The notes: generated from the sequence alone by a model not told the origin. 64,000 nt of DNA from Crenothrix sp043729335 (GCF_043729335.1 NZ_JAYTLQ010000042.1:62001-126000), one strand, 5' to 3'. Positions 51,883-61,059 are shown, numbered from the stretch's first letter. A program made the numbers and translations.

Positions 51883-52224
51883 TTAATCGCGCAACAGCTC
51901 AGCGACGCGCATACCGGTATCAAACGAATCATCGTAAAAAAACCGCAATTCCGAGATATGCCGCAGGCGCATACGCTTGGCCAATTCGTGGCGGATAATC
52001 GGCGACAATTCATTCAAGCGCTTCACATTGTCGCGCTTGCCTTGTTCATCGACGTTTAACACCGTCACATAAATCTTTGCCGAGGCCAAATCTTTGGTCA
52101 CCACGACTTCATTGATGGTAATAAAACCCAGTCGTGCATCACGTACATCGCGTTGAAAAATGGTTGCCAACTCTTTTTGCATCTGTGATGACACACGGGC
52201 ATTGCGGCCAAATTCTCTTGCCAT
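51883..52224 (-). CDS. rbfA: Ribosome-binding factor A
   Basis: A 113-residue RbfA, a 30S maturation factor needed for 16S 5'-end processing and for cold adaptation. Typical stretches are RVSSQMQKELATIFQRDVRDARLGFITINEVVVTKDLASAKIYVTVL and the KH-like helix LSPIIRHELAKRMRLRHISELRFFYDDSFDTGMRVAELL. Located 5 bases after infB and 13 bases before truB. The length is in the normal range (E. coli 133). Confidence 0.97.
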   Translation of the reverse strand: MAREFGRNARVSSQMQKELATIFQRDVRDARLGFITINEVVVTKDLASAKIYVTVLNVDEQGKRDNVKRLNELSPIIRHELAKRMRLRHISELRFFYDDSFDTGMRVAELLRD

Positions 52225-52229
52225 AATGC

Positions 52230-54842
52230 CTACAGTACCCGCTTGATTTCGGTGCGCTCAAAGACTTCGATTTGATCGCCTACTCTAACATCGTTGTAGT
52301 TTTTAACGCCAATACCACATTCCATGCCCATCTTGACTTCAGCGGCATCGTCTTTAAAGCGGCGCAGTGACTCCAACTGGCCTTCATAGATGACCACGTT
52401 TTCACGTAGAACACGGATCGGCAGGTTGCGTTTGACAAAACCATCGATGACCATACAGCCAGCAACTGCGCCAAATTTCGGTGACTTAAATACATCACGG
52501 ACAGCCGCAAGGCCAACAATTTGCTCGCGGATTTCAGGTGCCAACATACCGCTGATGGCTTTCTTGACTTCATCAATCGCATCGTAAATGACGCTGTAGT
52601 AATGCAGGTCCACGCCTTTTTCTTCAATCAGGCGTCTAGCGGTAGCATCAGCACGCACGTTAAAGCCGATCAGGATAGCGCCAGAAGCCAATGCCAAATT
52701 GACATCGCCTTCGTTAATGCCGCCGACACCGCCAAAAATAACCTTTACTTCAACTTCTTCGTTAGACAAGCTCACCAATGAACCGCGTAAGGCTTCTAAG
52801 CTGCCTTGTACGTCGGTTTTAATCACCAGATTAACACTGGCCAATTCACCGGTGGTCATGCGTGAGAACACTTCATCCAGTTTAGACGCTTGTTGTGCGG
52901 CATGACGGGTGAATTTTTTACGGTCTTCACGATGCTTGGCCAAATCTTTGGCGATGCGCTCATTTTGCACGACCAAAAATTCATCACCGGCATTCGGTGT
53001 GCCAGAAAGCCCTAAAATTTCCACCGGTACACAAGGTCCAGCGTCTTTAATCGGCTTGCCATTTTCATTAAACATGGCGCGGACACGGCCATATTCATGA
53101 CCACACAACACCATTTGGCCATTTTCCAGCGTGCCTTTTTGAATCAATACCGTGGCTACTGCACCACGGCCTTTATCAAGACGTGATTCAATGACAATAC
53201 CGGAAGCCACACCTTCAACAGGCGCAGTTAATTCCAGAATTTCAGTTTGAACAATCAGGGCTTCGATCAATTCATCAATACCGGCGCCGGTTTTGGCGGA
53301 TATTTTCAGGAACTGTACATCGCCGCCCCACTCTTCTGCCAGAACCCCAATAACCGACAGCTCTTGCATTACCTTATCAGGATTGGCATCGGGCTTGTCC
53401 ATCTTGTTCATGGCAATAATGATAGGCACGTTAGCTGCTTTCGCATGCTCAACCGCTTCTTTGGTTTGCGGCATCACACCATCGTCAGCCGCAACCACCA
53501 CGATAACCACGTCAGTGATATCAGCGCCACGAGCACGCATAGCGGTAAACGCTGCATGGCCCGGAGTATCTAAAAAGGTGACCGCACCATGATCGGTTTT
53601 AACTTGATACGCACCGATATGCTGAGTAATACCACCGGCTTCGCCAGCAGCAACACGCGTTTTACGGATATAATCCAGCAGCGAGGTTTTACCGTGGTCA
53701 ACGTGACCCATAATGGTCACAATCGGCGCACGCGGCAAAGCAACGCGGACATCTTCTATTTGCGCTTCAGCCAGCATTTCTTTTTCAAGATCGTCATCAC
53801 TTTGCATGATAACTTTATGCCCCATTTCTTCCACCAAAATGGCGGCTGTGTCTTGATCTATGCTTTGATTGATGGTGGCCATAATGCCCAACTTCATCAA
53901 ATGCTTGATCACTAATGCTGCTTTAATGTTCATTTTCTGCGCGAGGTCAGACACAATGATCATTTCAGGAATGGTCACATCATAAACAATCGGCGCACTT
54001 GGCATTTCAAACTGATGCTTACTATCAGAGACGGGCGCTACGCGCTGTGGCTGCTTACCTTTTTTCTTAAGTTTTTTGGTATCTCTACCGCCGCCGCCAC
54101 GATTATTTTCATCTTGTTGTTTCTTTTTATGGGCAGCGGCTTGCTTTTCTTCGGCTTGCTGTCTAACCCTCTCCTGATTTCTACTGATAGATTCCTGAAG
54201 GCGACGATCTTTATCGTCCTGCTTCTTTTTTACTTCATCCAGCTCTTTGGGTTTAACAGGCACTTTAACTTTCGTATCGCCCTTGATAGGTTGAACTAAA
54301 AATTTATCTTCTAGATCAATTTCAGGCTTAAGATCAGCATCAATAGTTGCAGTTACCGCCTCATCCTGGAAGTCATCGGGAACCGATTTTTCTGGCACGG
54401 ACTTTACGGCTTCAGTAAGCGTTTCAACTGTCGCCTCAACAGCTATCGTTTGCTCTTGCGGCAATTCGACTTCATCAGATACTGCCGATTCAGCAATAGG
54501 ATTAACGGTTTCTTTCAATTCATCCGGTTCGCGTTTTATGTAAGTTTTCTTTTTACGCACTTCAACTTGTATTGTTTTTGGTGCACTGCCTGGCGCATGG
54601 GTTTGTTTAATTTCAATAAACTTTTTACGCTCTAAAGTCACTCGCTTAGGCGCATCTTCTCCACCCACTTCAAGCTTGCCATGCCGTTTGCGCAGATGAC
54701 TGAGCAAGCGCATTTTTTCATCTTCGGAAATAACATCATCAGGAGAACTTGCAGATAACCCCGCTTCTTTCAGCTGTTCCAATAATCGTTCCAGAGGTAT
54801 ACGCACTACCTCAGCCAATTGCCGTACTGTTTTATCACTCAT
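52230..54842 (-). CDS. infB: Translation initiation factor IF-2
   Basis: An 870-residue IF-2, GTPase that brings initiator tRNA to the 30S subunit. Residues 1-55 are the IF2_N winged domain (SDKTVRQLAEVVRIPLERLLEQLKEAG). Residues about 60-270 are a long charged linker rich in K, E and Q. A second IF2_N domain follows (EMIIVSDLAQKMNIKAALVIKHLM). The G domain carries GHVDHGKTSLLD, DTPGHAAF and NKMDKPDA; domains II-IV include IVESRLDKGRGAVATVLIQKG and the C-terminal fMet-tRNA-binding barrel. The ATG at 54842 fits the family; the open frame to 54890 would run into nusA. It starts 13 bases after nusA. Confidence 0.97.
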   Translation of the reverse strand: MSDKTVRQLAEVVRIPLERLLEQLKEAGLSASSPDDVISEDEKMRLLSHLRKRHGKLEVGGEDAPKRVTLERKKFIEIKQTHAPGSAPKTIQVEVRKKKTYIKREPDELKETVNPIAESAVSDEVELPQEQTIAVEATVETLTEAVKSVPEKSVPDDFQDEAVTATIDADLKPEIDLEDKFLVQPIKGDTKVKVPVKPKELDEVKKKQDDKDRRLQESISRNQERVRQQAEEKQAAAHKKKQQDENNRGGGGRDTKKLKKKGKQPQRVAPVSDSKHQFEMPSAPIVYDVTIPEMIIVSDLAQKMNIKAALVIKHLMKLGIMATINQSIDQDTAAILVEEMGHKVIMQSDDDLEKEMLAEAQIEDVRVALPRAPIVTIMGHVDHGKTSLLDYIRKTRVAAGEAGGITQHIGAYQVKTDHGAVTFLDTPGHAAFTAMRARGADITDVVIVVVAADDGVMPQTKEAVEHAKAANVPIIIAMNKMDKPDANPDKVMQELSVIGVLAEEWGGDVQFLKISAKTGAGIDELIEALIVQTEILELTAPVEGVASGIVIESRLDKGRGAVATVLIQKGTLENGQMVLCGHEYGRVRAMFNENGKPIKDAGPCVPVEILGLSGTPNAGDEFLVVQNERIAKDLAKHREDRKKFTRHAAQQASKLDEVFSRMTTGELASVNLVIKTDVQGSLEALRGSLVSLSNEEVEVKVIFGGVGGINEGDVNLALASGAILIGFNVRADATARRLIEEKGVDLHYYSVIYDAIDEVKKAISGMLAPEIREQIVGLAAVRDVFKSPKFGAVAGCMVIDGFVKRNLPIRVLRENVVIYEGQLESLRRFKDDAAEVKMGMECGIGVKNYNDVRVGDQIEVFERTEIKRVL

Positions 54843-54855
54843 GTTCACCCCTACC

Positions 54856-56370
54856 CTACTTCGTTTTAGCCTCAGCAAACCAAGGCTCACGCGCTTTCAT
54901 AATCAACCGTGCCGCCCGCTCTTCAGTCATACCGGAAAACTTAAGCACGTCATCTATTGACTGTTCTGCTAAATCTTCCATCGTAATAACCCCGCCACTG
55001 GCTAAATCATAAGCCAGATCTTTATCCATGCCTTCCATTTCCAGCAAATCTTGCGCCGGCGTGGCTGTTTCTATCTTTTCTTCTGCCGCAATAGCAATAA
55101 TCAGCAAAGCATCTTTAGCTCGACTTTTCAGCTCGTTGACCAACTCTTCATCAAAACCTTCAATTTCCAGCATTTCGCTGACCGGAACGTAAGCAATTTC
55201 CTCAACGGAATTAAAGCCTACTTCAGCTAAAATGGCGGCAATATCGGCATTAACATCCAATTGCTCAATGAACATTTGAGTAATTTTTTCAGCTTCAGCC
55301 TCGCTATTTTGCTCTGCCTTAGACGCATCAATAACATTTAATTCCCATCCGGTTAACTGAGTGGCCAATCTTACATTTTGGCCGCCACGGCCTATCGCCT
55401 GAGACAAGTTTTCAGTGCTCACTGCCAAATCCATGCTGTGCCTATCTTCATCGACAACAATAGATTGAATTTCAGCGGGTGACATGGCGTTAATAACAAA
55501 TTGCGCTTCGTTAGGATTCCATAAAATAATATCGATACGCTCGCCGGATAACTCATTAGTTACCGATTGCACTCTAGACCCTCGCATGCCTACACATGCA
55601 CCAACGGGGTCGAGTCTTGGATCGTTACCTTTGACGGCAATCTTGGCTCTGGAACCTGGATCACGCGCAGCACCCATCACTGAAATCATGCCCTCACCTA
55701 CCTCGGGCACTTCAAGACGGAACAGCGCTATCAATAATTCCGGTGCAGTACGACTAACAAACAGTTGTGGCCCACGCGGTTCAGAGCGAACATCTTTCAG
55801 GTAGCCTCTGATGCGATCACCAATACGAACCGGCTCACGGGGAATCATGTCTTCTTTAGCAATAAAGGCTTCAACATGGCCACCTAAATCCAGATAGACA
55901 CTGCCTTTTTCGATACGTTTAACAATACCGGTTATCAAATCGCCAACACGCGATTGATAGGCTTCAACAATTTTTTTGCGTTCCGCTTCCCTAACTTTAT
56001 GGATAATAACTTGTTTAGCAGTTTGCGCAGCAATACGACCAAAATCGACAGAGTCAATTTCTTCTTCGATTATATCGCCGATCTGGGCATCGGGGTTATC
56101 AAATTGCGCCACATCCAGTAGAATTTGCGTGGTTGGAAATTCCACATCGCCATCAACCTGATCATCTGCAGCAACCACTTCCCACTGTCTATAGGTTGAA
56201 TAATCGCCGGTTTTTCTATCAATAGAAACCCGCGCTCTAATCTGGTTAACATGACGTTTTACAGTTGCCGTTTCCAATGCTGACTCAATTGCCTGAAAAA
56301 CAATTTCTTTGTCAATCTCCTTCTCATTTGAAAAGACTTCAGCTACCAACAAAATTTCTTTATTTGCCAT
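54856..56370 (-). CDS. nusA: Transcription termination/antitermination factor NusA
   Basis: A 504-residue NusA. The N-terminal RNA-polymerase-binding domain (1-130) is followed by S1 (GDLITGIVKRIEKGSVYLDLGGHVEAFIAKEDMIP), KH1 and KH2 (RGSRVQSVTNELSGERIDIILW, SQAIGRGGQNVRLATQLTGWELNVI) and two C-terminal acidic repeats (about 365-430 and 440-500: EIAYVPVSEMLEIEGFDEELVNELKSRA and QDLLEMEGMDKDLAYDLASGG), as in gammaproteobacteria. The ATG follows an excellent GGAGG at 6 bases. NusA controls pausing, termination and rRNA antitermination and may control its own operon through the leader terminators described here. Confidence 0.98.
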   Translation of the reverse strand: MANKEILLVAEVFSNEKEIDKEIVFQAIESALETATVKRHVNQIRARVSIDRKTGDYSTYRQWEVVAADDQVDGDVEFPTTQILLDVAQFDNPDAQIGDIIEEEIDSVDFGRIAAQTAKQVIIHKVREAERKKIVEAYQSRVGDLITGIVKRIEKGSVYLDLGGHVEAFIAKEDMIPREPVRIGDRIRGYLKDVRSEPRGPQLFVSRTAPELLIALFRLEVPEVGEGMISVMGAARDPGSRAKIAVKGNDPRLDPVGACVGMRGSRVQSVTNELSGERIDIILWNPNEAQFVINAMSPAEIQSIVVDEDRHSMDLAVSTENLSQAIGRGGQNVRLATQLTGWELNVIDASKAEQNSEAEAEKITQMFIEQLDVNADIAAILAEVGFNSVEEIAYVPVSEMLEIEGFDEELVNELKSRAKDALLIIAIAAEEKIETATPAQDLLEMEGMDKDLAYDLASGGVITMEDLAEQSIDDVLKFSGMTEERAARLIMKAREPWFAEAKTK

Positions 56371-56383
56371 TGTATCCTCCTTT

Positions 56384-56845
56384 CTAAATTAAATACTCAG
56401 GCATTAAACGCGCTTTGCTCATGGCATCAAACGGGATTTCAAAAACCTGATCTGCATCTTTCAGCAGTATCACATCACCTTGAACACCGACAATCTCAGC
56501 AGTTATTTTACGACGACCCGCTATCGACTTGTATAGATGCACTGCTACCTTGCTGCCGATAAAGCGCTCAAATTGACTGACTTTAAAAAACGGCCTGTCC
56601 GCACCTGGCGACGACACTTCTAACTGATATTCATCTTTAATGGGATCTTCAACATCCAGAACACCGCTAATTTGATGACTGACTTTAGTGCAGTCTTCAA
56701 CCAAGATGCCATTTTCGCTGTCGATATAAATTCTTAATAGGCCGTGTTTTGGATGTGGGCTGTAATCAATCCCTACGCATTCATACCCTAAACCTACAAT
56801 AATTGGCTCAATCAACGCACTCAAATGTTCTGGGGGCTGTCTCAT
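56384..56845 (-). CDS. rimP: Ribosome maturation factor RimP
   Basis: A 153-residue RimP, needed for 30S assembly. Marks are HLSALIEPIIVGLGYECVGIDYSPHPKHGLLRIYID and DCTKVSHQISGVLDVEDPIKDEYQLEVSSPGADRPFFK, followed by the C-terminal SH3-like domain (GSKVAVHLYKSIAGRRKITAEIVGVQ). I use ATG 56845; the open frame continues to 56938 but crosses a terminator hairpin. It is the first protein gene of the operon downstream of tRNA-fMet, and its end lies 13 bases before nusA. Its SD (GGAAATAAG) is weak and far from the ATG. Confidence 0.96.
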   Translation of the reverse strand: MRQPPEHLSALIEPIIVGLGYECVGIDYSPHPKHGLLRIYIDSENGILVEDCTKVSHQISGVLDVEDPIKDEYQLEVSSPGADRPFFKVSQFERFIGSKVAVHLYKSIAGRRKITAEIVGVQGDVILLKDADQVFEIPFDAMSKARLMPEYLI

Positions 56846-56870
56846 TTTTTTATCACTTATTTCCGCACAT

Positions 56871-56891
56871 AAAAAAAGAGCCCAAGGCTCT
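56871..56891 (-). terminator. Leader terminator T1, 25 bases before rimP
   Basis: Minus-strand stem GAGCC/GGCTC with a 3-base loop, then seven T. It ends 25 bases upstream of the rimP start codon. Transcription from the tRNA promoter must pass it to reach the operon. Confidence 0.8.
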
Positions 56892-56936
56892 TCCGTTGAT
56901 ACCCAATGCCAACCTTTTTTCCAAAGGCCAGAAAAC

Positions 56937-56956
56937 AAAAAACCCCTAAAAGGGGT
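56937..56956 (-). terminator. Leader terminator T2, between tRNA-fMet and T1
   Basis: Minus-strand stem ACCCC/GGGGT with a short TTTTA loop followed by TTTTTTG. It lies about 54 bases after the tRNA 3' end. With T1 it makes two tandem stops in the leader. Confidence 0.75.
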
Positions 56957-57009
56957 CTCCAGGCAAGTTCCATTTTTTGCCTATACTACATATCCGTACA
57001 CTATAAATC

Positions 57010-57086
<77 letters not shown>

Positions 57087-57099
57087 ATTGATTTGAGCC

Positions 57100-57127
57100 A
57101 TTATAGACAGTTTTTGGAAATACGCAA
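57100..57127 (-). promoter_or_regulatory. Sigma-70-type promoter of the tRNA-fMet/rimP operon
   Basis: On the minus strand TTGCGT (57122-57127) and TATAAT (57100-57105) are separated by 16 bases. The -10 box is 13 bases before the tRNA 5' end, which fits a short leader ahead of the tRNA. Confidence 0.8.
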
Positions 57128-57317
57128 CTTAAATTTATAGAGTTATCAACTTCTGCAATAGAACCACTGGATCTGTAACGCCGCTTAAATTGGGCTTAGC
57201 TACAGTTTAGGCAGACTAGTAAGCTGTTTAACCTATGCTACGGATTCAATGTCTTTCACAATTTATTTTAATTTTGCAATTAGCATCTTAATTAACCTCA
57301 GCCCAATTAGCCTTGCC

Positions 57318-57437
57318 CTACATTTCCCGCATCACCTGCCCAACAAAGAAACCGAACACCTTATCCTTACCACTGCGGTATTGCTCAACCTGATCCATAT
57401 TATTGATAATACCGCTGCTGACGATGAGCTTGTTAAG
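57318..57437 (-). pseudogene. gatB: Fragment of gatB (Asp/Glu-tRNA amidotransferase subunit B)
   Basis: Minus-strand translation gives IINNMDQVEQYRSGKDKVFG, then FFVGQVMREM and a TAG. This matches the C-terminal QqB/GatB region (VEQYRAGKDKVFGFFVGQVM). Normal GatB continues about 20 residues past this point and has about 440 residues ahead; both are missing. It is a relic left beside tRNA-fMet and the metal-efflux operon. Confidence 0.7.
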
Positions 57438-57742
57438 ACAACTGCGAATGCGGGTTAAAGTTTAAATTTACGAACCTACCCAAAAAATTTTGGTGTTGAT
57501 GTTTTTGTTTTACATAAAAAAGTTGTCATTCACAAAAAAATATTATTTCTTTCAATCTAATTGACAGATTGATGCTATCAGCCTAATGGACACCTAAATT
57601 TAGGCAAACTATTCGATAAACTCAATCGCCCCCTTCACAGCAATATCGAGCTTGGTAAGGCTCGGAATTGTACATTTAATTGCTGTTCGGTTTCTCGTAT
57701 GCTAGATTGTAAGGGCATTGATTTTCAACTCAGAGGGGCATT
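57438..57742. other. Gap before the metal-efflux operon, with a possible promoter
   Basis: A+T-rich at the left. TTGCTG (57680-57685) and TAGATT (57703-57708), 17 bases apart, are a possible promoter for the operon starting at 57743. On the minus strand 57609-57660 encodes LTKLDIAVKGAIEFIE and a stop, which may be the tail of a lost gene. I recognise no other feature. Confidence 0.4.
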
Positions 57743-58162
57743 GTGATAACAGCGTTGCATTCCAAAAGAAACCGCCCTTACCTGCACACGATAGTGTTCT
57801 TGCTGTTGGTGAGCTGGATTTCTTTTGCCATTTCGGCGACCTGTACCATGCCAATGCTTACGGTATCGTCGGCGATGCCCGATAATATGCCGGGATGTTC
57901 GGATTCTGGCACACCTAAGCATACATCCAATACTATGCAAGATTGTGCATTCAAGCCTTGCCTTGACTCGCAAGCCGATTCGCTCACCGATCTAAATCGT
58001 CTGGAGAAGCCAGATCTACCTGTTTTTATTTTGAGTCTCATTTGCACGTTTTTGTGCTTATTTCTAAGTTATCCACCCACAAAAATTCCTCGTAAAAAAT
58101 TTGATCCGCCGCTTTGGCGACGGATTCCACTCATTTATCGATTCTGCAGACTGCTGAATTAG
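57743..58162 (+). CDS. Small Cys/Met-rich membrane protein leading the metal-efflux operon
   Basis: A 139-residue protein starting at GTG with AGGGG 5 bases before it. A first hydrophobic helix (TIVFLLLVSWISFAISA) is followed by a stretch with methionines and cysteines: CTMPMLTVSSAMPDNMPGCS and MQDCAFKPCLDSQ. A second helix (PVFILSLICTFLCLFLSYPP) and a basic tail end it. The soluble loop between the helices probably faces the periplasm and could bind copper or another soft metal. The family is not recognised. It lies 101 bases upstream of the outer-membrane factor gene, in the same direction. Confidence 0.6.
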   Translation: MITALHSKRNRPYLHTIVFLLLVSWISFAISATCTMPMLTVSSAMPDNMPGCSDSGTPKHTSNTMQDCAFKPCLDSQADSLTDLNRLEKPDLPVFILSLICTFLCLFLSYPPTKIPRKKFDPPLWRRIPLIYRFCRLLN

Positions 58163-58263
58163 CCAACCCTTTAAATCACCGTGCCACACCTTTAAACCGG
58201 TTTGGCATACTGGAGTTCTGCGTCTGCGGAGCCTGTTTTGTTCTGATTTGAGAGGGAAACTCA

Positions 58264-59640
58264 ATGTTTCTTGTTATTTGTCCGTGGCCATTGCGTCGCA
58301 CTTATTCGGCGTGGACGGCTGTGTTTTTTGGGCTGGCGTTGTTTTCGCCCGGCCTGGTCTTTCATATTTCAACTGGCACATTCCGCGTTAGTTGGGCTGA
58401 GGCAGTAGCCGAAACCCGGCTCGCTAACAACGATGAATCCATCCTGACACTAACCCAGGCGATTGAACTCGCCCTCACCGGCAACCCCGGACTGGCGGAA
58501 ATCAGGGCGCGAGCCGAGGCGATGGCTGCCGTACCTTCCCAAGAAGGCACTTTGCCCGATCCGACGCTCAGGTTCGGTGCCCTTTACCTGCCGACCAGCA
58601 GCTTTAATCCTCGGCAGGATGATTTCACGATGATGGAAGTCGGCATCAGCCAGGACATTCCTTTTCCAGGCAAACTGGCATTGCGGGAAAAAATCGCCAA
58701 ACAGGAAGCACTGGCCGCCGCTGATTCCATTGATGAAGCGCGGTTGCGGTTGACGCGTGATGTAAAACAGGGCTGGTGGCGGCTGTTTTATTACGACCAT
58801 GCCTTGACGCTACTGGACGAAGCCGAACACTTTTTCCAGCAGCTTATCGACATCGCCCAGGAAAAATACAAGGTGGGCATAGGCACACAGCAAGATGTGC
58901 TGCTAGCCCAGCTTGAGCTGTCCAAACTTAAAAATGAAAAACTGGATCTGGCCAGTATGCGCCACGGCCAGAACGCCCGTATCAATGCCTTGCTGGATCG
59001 AACACCGGAAATGCTTGTGCAGATTCCAGAGAAAGTCGAGTTCAAGTTGCCGGTCATTATCGGGTCTGCTTTACAAGACAAGGCGCTAAAAATGCGGCCT
59101 TTATTTACCCAACACCGCAACATGCTTGGGGCGGCGAAGGACAGGGTTGCTCTGGCGAAAAAGGCTTTTTACCCCGACTTCACCGTGGGTGCGTTTTATG
59201 ATGTCCGGCAGAGTACGCCGTCAGGCCAGTCGCGTAGCGATTTCGCCAGTGTCCAATTAAGCATGAACCTGCCGATTTATGCCGACCGCAAGCAAGCCAA
59301 GGCGGTTGCTCAGCGCCAGGGCGAACTCTTGCAAGCCCAATATGCCTTACAGGACGACCACCACAAAATTCAGGCCGAGATCGCCGCCAAAGCCGCCGAG
59401 TACCAACAGACCAAAGAAAAGCTGCTGTTGCTCGAACAGGAAATCATCCCACAGGCGCAGCAAACCGTGGATGCGCTTCTGGCGGGTTATGAAGTCAGCC
59501 AAACCAACTTTACCGACCTGCTCCGCACGCAATTAAGTTTTTTCCAATACCAGACCCAGTATTGGCAAGCATTGACCAACACGCAACAAATCCTGGCTGA
59601 GCTGTCCGCCGAAGTGGGCGAAGAGGTAGGCCATGATTAA
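58264..59640 (+). CDS. cusC: Outer-membrane efflux protein, TolC family (CusC/CzcC-like)
   Basis: A 458-residue outer-membrane factor. An export signal lies in the first 45 residues (WTAVFFGLALFSPGLVFHIS). The TolC repeat plan is visible: LTLTQAIELALTGNPGLAEIRARAEAM, then GISQDIPFPGKLALREKIAKQEALAA, and in the second half LFTQHRNMLGAAKDRVALAKKAFYPDFTVGAFYD with VQLSMNLPIYADRKQAKAVAQRQGELLQAQ. It would form the trimeric outer-membrane channel for the pump encoded downstream. Its last bases overlap the adaptor gene by 8 bases. I name it after CusC on operon context; CzcC would be equally fair. Confidence 0.85.
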   Translation: MFLVICPWPLRRTYSAWTAVFFGLALFSPGLVFHISTGTFRVSWAEAVAETRLANNDESILTLTQAIELALTGNPGLAEIRARAEAMAAVPSQEGTLPDPTLRFGALYLPTSSFNPRQDDFTMMEVGISQDIPFPGKLALREKIAKQEALAAADSIDEARLRLTRDVKQGWWRLFYYDHALTLLDEAEHFFQQLIDIAQEKYKVGIGTQQDVLLAQLELSKLKNEKLDLASMRHGQNARINALLDRTPEMLVQIPEKVEFKLPVIIGSALQDKALKMRPLFTQHRNMLGAAKDRVALAKKAFYPDFTVGAFYDVRQSTPSGQSRSDFASVQLSMNLPIYADRKQAKAVAQRQGELLQAQYALQDDHHKIQAEIAAKAAEYQQTKEKLLLLEQEIIPQAQQTVDALLAGYEVSQTNFTDLLRTQLSFFQYQTQYWQALTNTQQILAELSAEVGEEVGHD

Positions 59641-61057
59641 ATATTTTCTGGCAAGTTTGATTTTGATGCTGGGCGCTGGTCTTGGATTTTTGGCCGCACG
59701 ACATCAAGGTTTATCGTTAAATTGGGACGCTAACGCCGTCAGCGAAAAAAAGCCGCTGTATTACCGCCATCCGATGAATCCCAAAGTCACCTCACAAACG
59801 CCCGCCAAGGACGAGATGGGGATGGACTATGTGGCGGTTTACGCAGAACCGCCAGCCTCAACCGCACCACCGCCAAAATCCGGAAAAATTCTCTATTACC
59901 GGCATCCGATGGGTGCGGCGGACACGTCACCTGTGCCGAAAAAAGATGAAATGGGCATGGACTATCTTCCGGTTTATGAAGGTGAACAGTTCGCACCTGG
60001 GCAGATTCAGATCAGCCCTGAAAAAATCCAGAAACTGGGCGTAACAACAGTAACTGTGGCAAAGCGAACGCTGACCCGCAGCATCCGTGCGTTGGGCAGC
60101 ATTCAGGTGGACGAGCGGCGTGTCCACGCCGTGACACCGAAGTTTGAAGGTTGGATTCAGCATTTGTATGCCAATGCAACCGGACAAACCATAAAACGCG
60201 GCCAGCCGCTGCTGGACATCTACAGCCCGGAACTGATGACCGCGCAACAGGAATATCTCATCGCCCGGCAAGGACAACGGGCGCTGCAACAGGCTAGCGA
60301 CCAGGCGCAAGATACGGCGGCGCGTTTGGCTGACAACGCCTTGCAGCGCTTGCATTATTGGGATATTGGCCAGACTCAATTACAGCGCTTACAACATCTG
60401 GAACAACCGCTGGAGACGCTGCTGCTGTTGTCGCCGGTCAATGGCGTGGTGCTGGACAAACCCGCCATTGAAGGGATGCGTTTCATGCCCGGCGAGTTGT
60501 TGTTTCGTATTGCCGATTTAAGCACGGTGTGGCTGTTGGCGGACGTGTTTGAGCAAGACAGCGGCGTAGTGCGCCCAGGCCAAACCGCGCAAGTGGCCAT
60601 CAACGCTTACCCTAATCGGGTGTTCAGCGGCAAGGTTAGCTTTATTTATCCGACGCTGGCAACGGAAACCCGCACCGTTAAAGTGCGTATCGAGTTGCCT
60701 AATGGCGAAGGTTTGCTGAAGCCTGGACTGTATGGCAGCGTGACGCTAACCGCACGGGAAAATAAAAATACGCCTTTGGCGGTTCCCGATTCGGCGGTCA
60801 TTGACAGTGGCACTCGGCAGATTGTGCTACTACAACGGGGTGATGGACAGTTCGAGCCGCGTGCCGTGAAACTGGGGCTACAGGCCGATGGATACCGGCA
60901 AGTATTGACGGGGCTGAAAGCAGGTGATGAAGTCGTGACCCGGGCTAATTTCCTGATTGATGCCGAAAGTAACCTCAAGTCGGCCTTGGACAGTTTTAAC
61001 AGTCCTGGTGCTGATGCGAATCGGGTTATGACCGAAACACAACACGGAGGCCACTAG
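59633..61057 (+). CDS. cusB: Heavy-metal efflux periplasmic adaptor with two metal-binding motifs (CusB-like)
   Basis: A 474-residue membrane-fusion protein. A membrane anchor/signal lies at 5-22 (FLASLILMLGAGLGFLAA). Two tandem YRHPM...DEMGMDYxxVY motifs (about 41-70 and 86-115) are heavy-metal-binding domains of the YHS-like type seen in CusB relatives. The adaptor fold follows: ITVSPEKIQKLGVTTVTV-like start (QISPEKIQKLGVTTVTVAKRTL), LDIYSPELMTAQQEYLIARQGQRAL (hairpin) and FRIADLSTVWLLADVFEQDSGVVRPGQTAQVAINAYPN. It would link pump and outer-membrane channel and may hand metal to the pump. Confidence 0.9.
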   Translation: MIKYFLASLILMLGAGLGFLAARHQGLSLNWDANAVSEKKPLYYRHPMNPKVTSQTPAKDEMGMDYVAVYAEPPASTAPPPKSGKILYYRHPMGAADTSPVPKKDEMGMDYLPVYEGEQFAPGQIQISPEKIQKLGVTTVTVAKRTLTRSIRALGSIQVDERRVHAVTPKFEGWIQHLYANATGQTIKRGQPLLDIYSPELMTAQQEYLIARQGQRALQQASDQAQDTAARLADNALQRLHYWDIGQTQLQRLQHLEQPLETLLLLSPVNGVVLDKPAIEGMRFMPGELLFRIADLSTVWLLADVFEQDSGVVRPGQTAQVAINAYPNRVFSGKVSFIYPTLATETRTVKVRIELPNGEGLLKPGLYGSVTLTARENKNTPLAVPDSAVIDSGTRQIVLLQRGDGQFEPRAVKLGLQADGYRQVLTGLKAGDEVVTRANFLIDAESNLKSALDSFNSPGADANRVMTETQHGGH

Positions 61058-61059
61058 CC

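Noticed and set aside
54843..54890. N-terminal extension of IF-2
   Set aside because: It would overlap nusA; the conserved IF2_N domain starts at the ATG at 54842.
56846..56938. N-terminal extension of RimP
   Set aside because: The extra residues are encoded by terminator T1 and lack family match.
57249..57458. 69-residue rightward ORF
   Set aside because: It is antisense to the gatB fragment, which has clear protein similarity.
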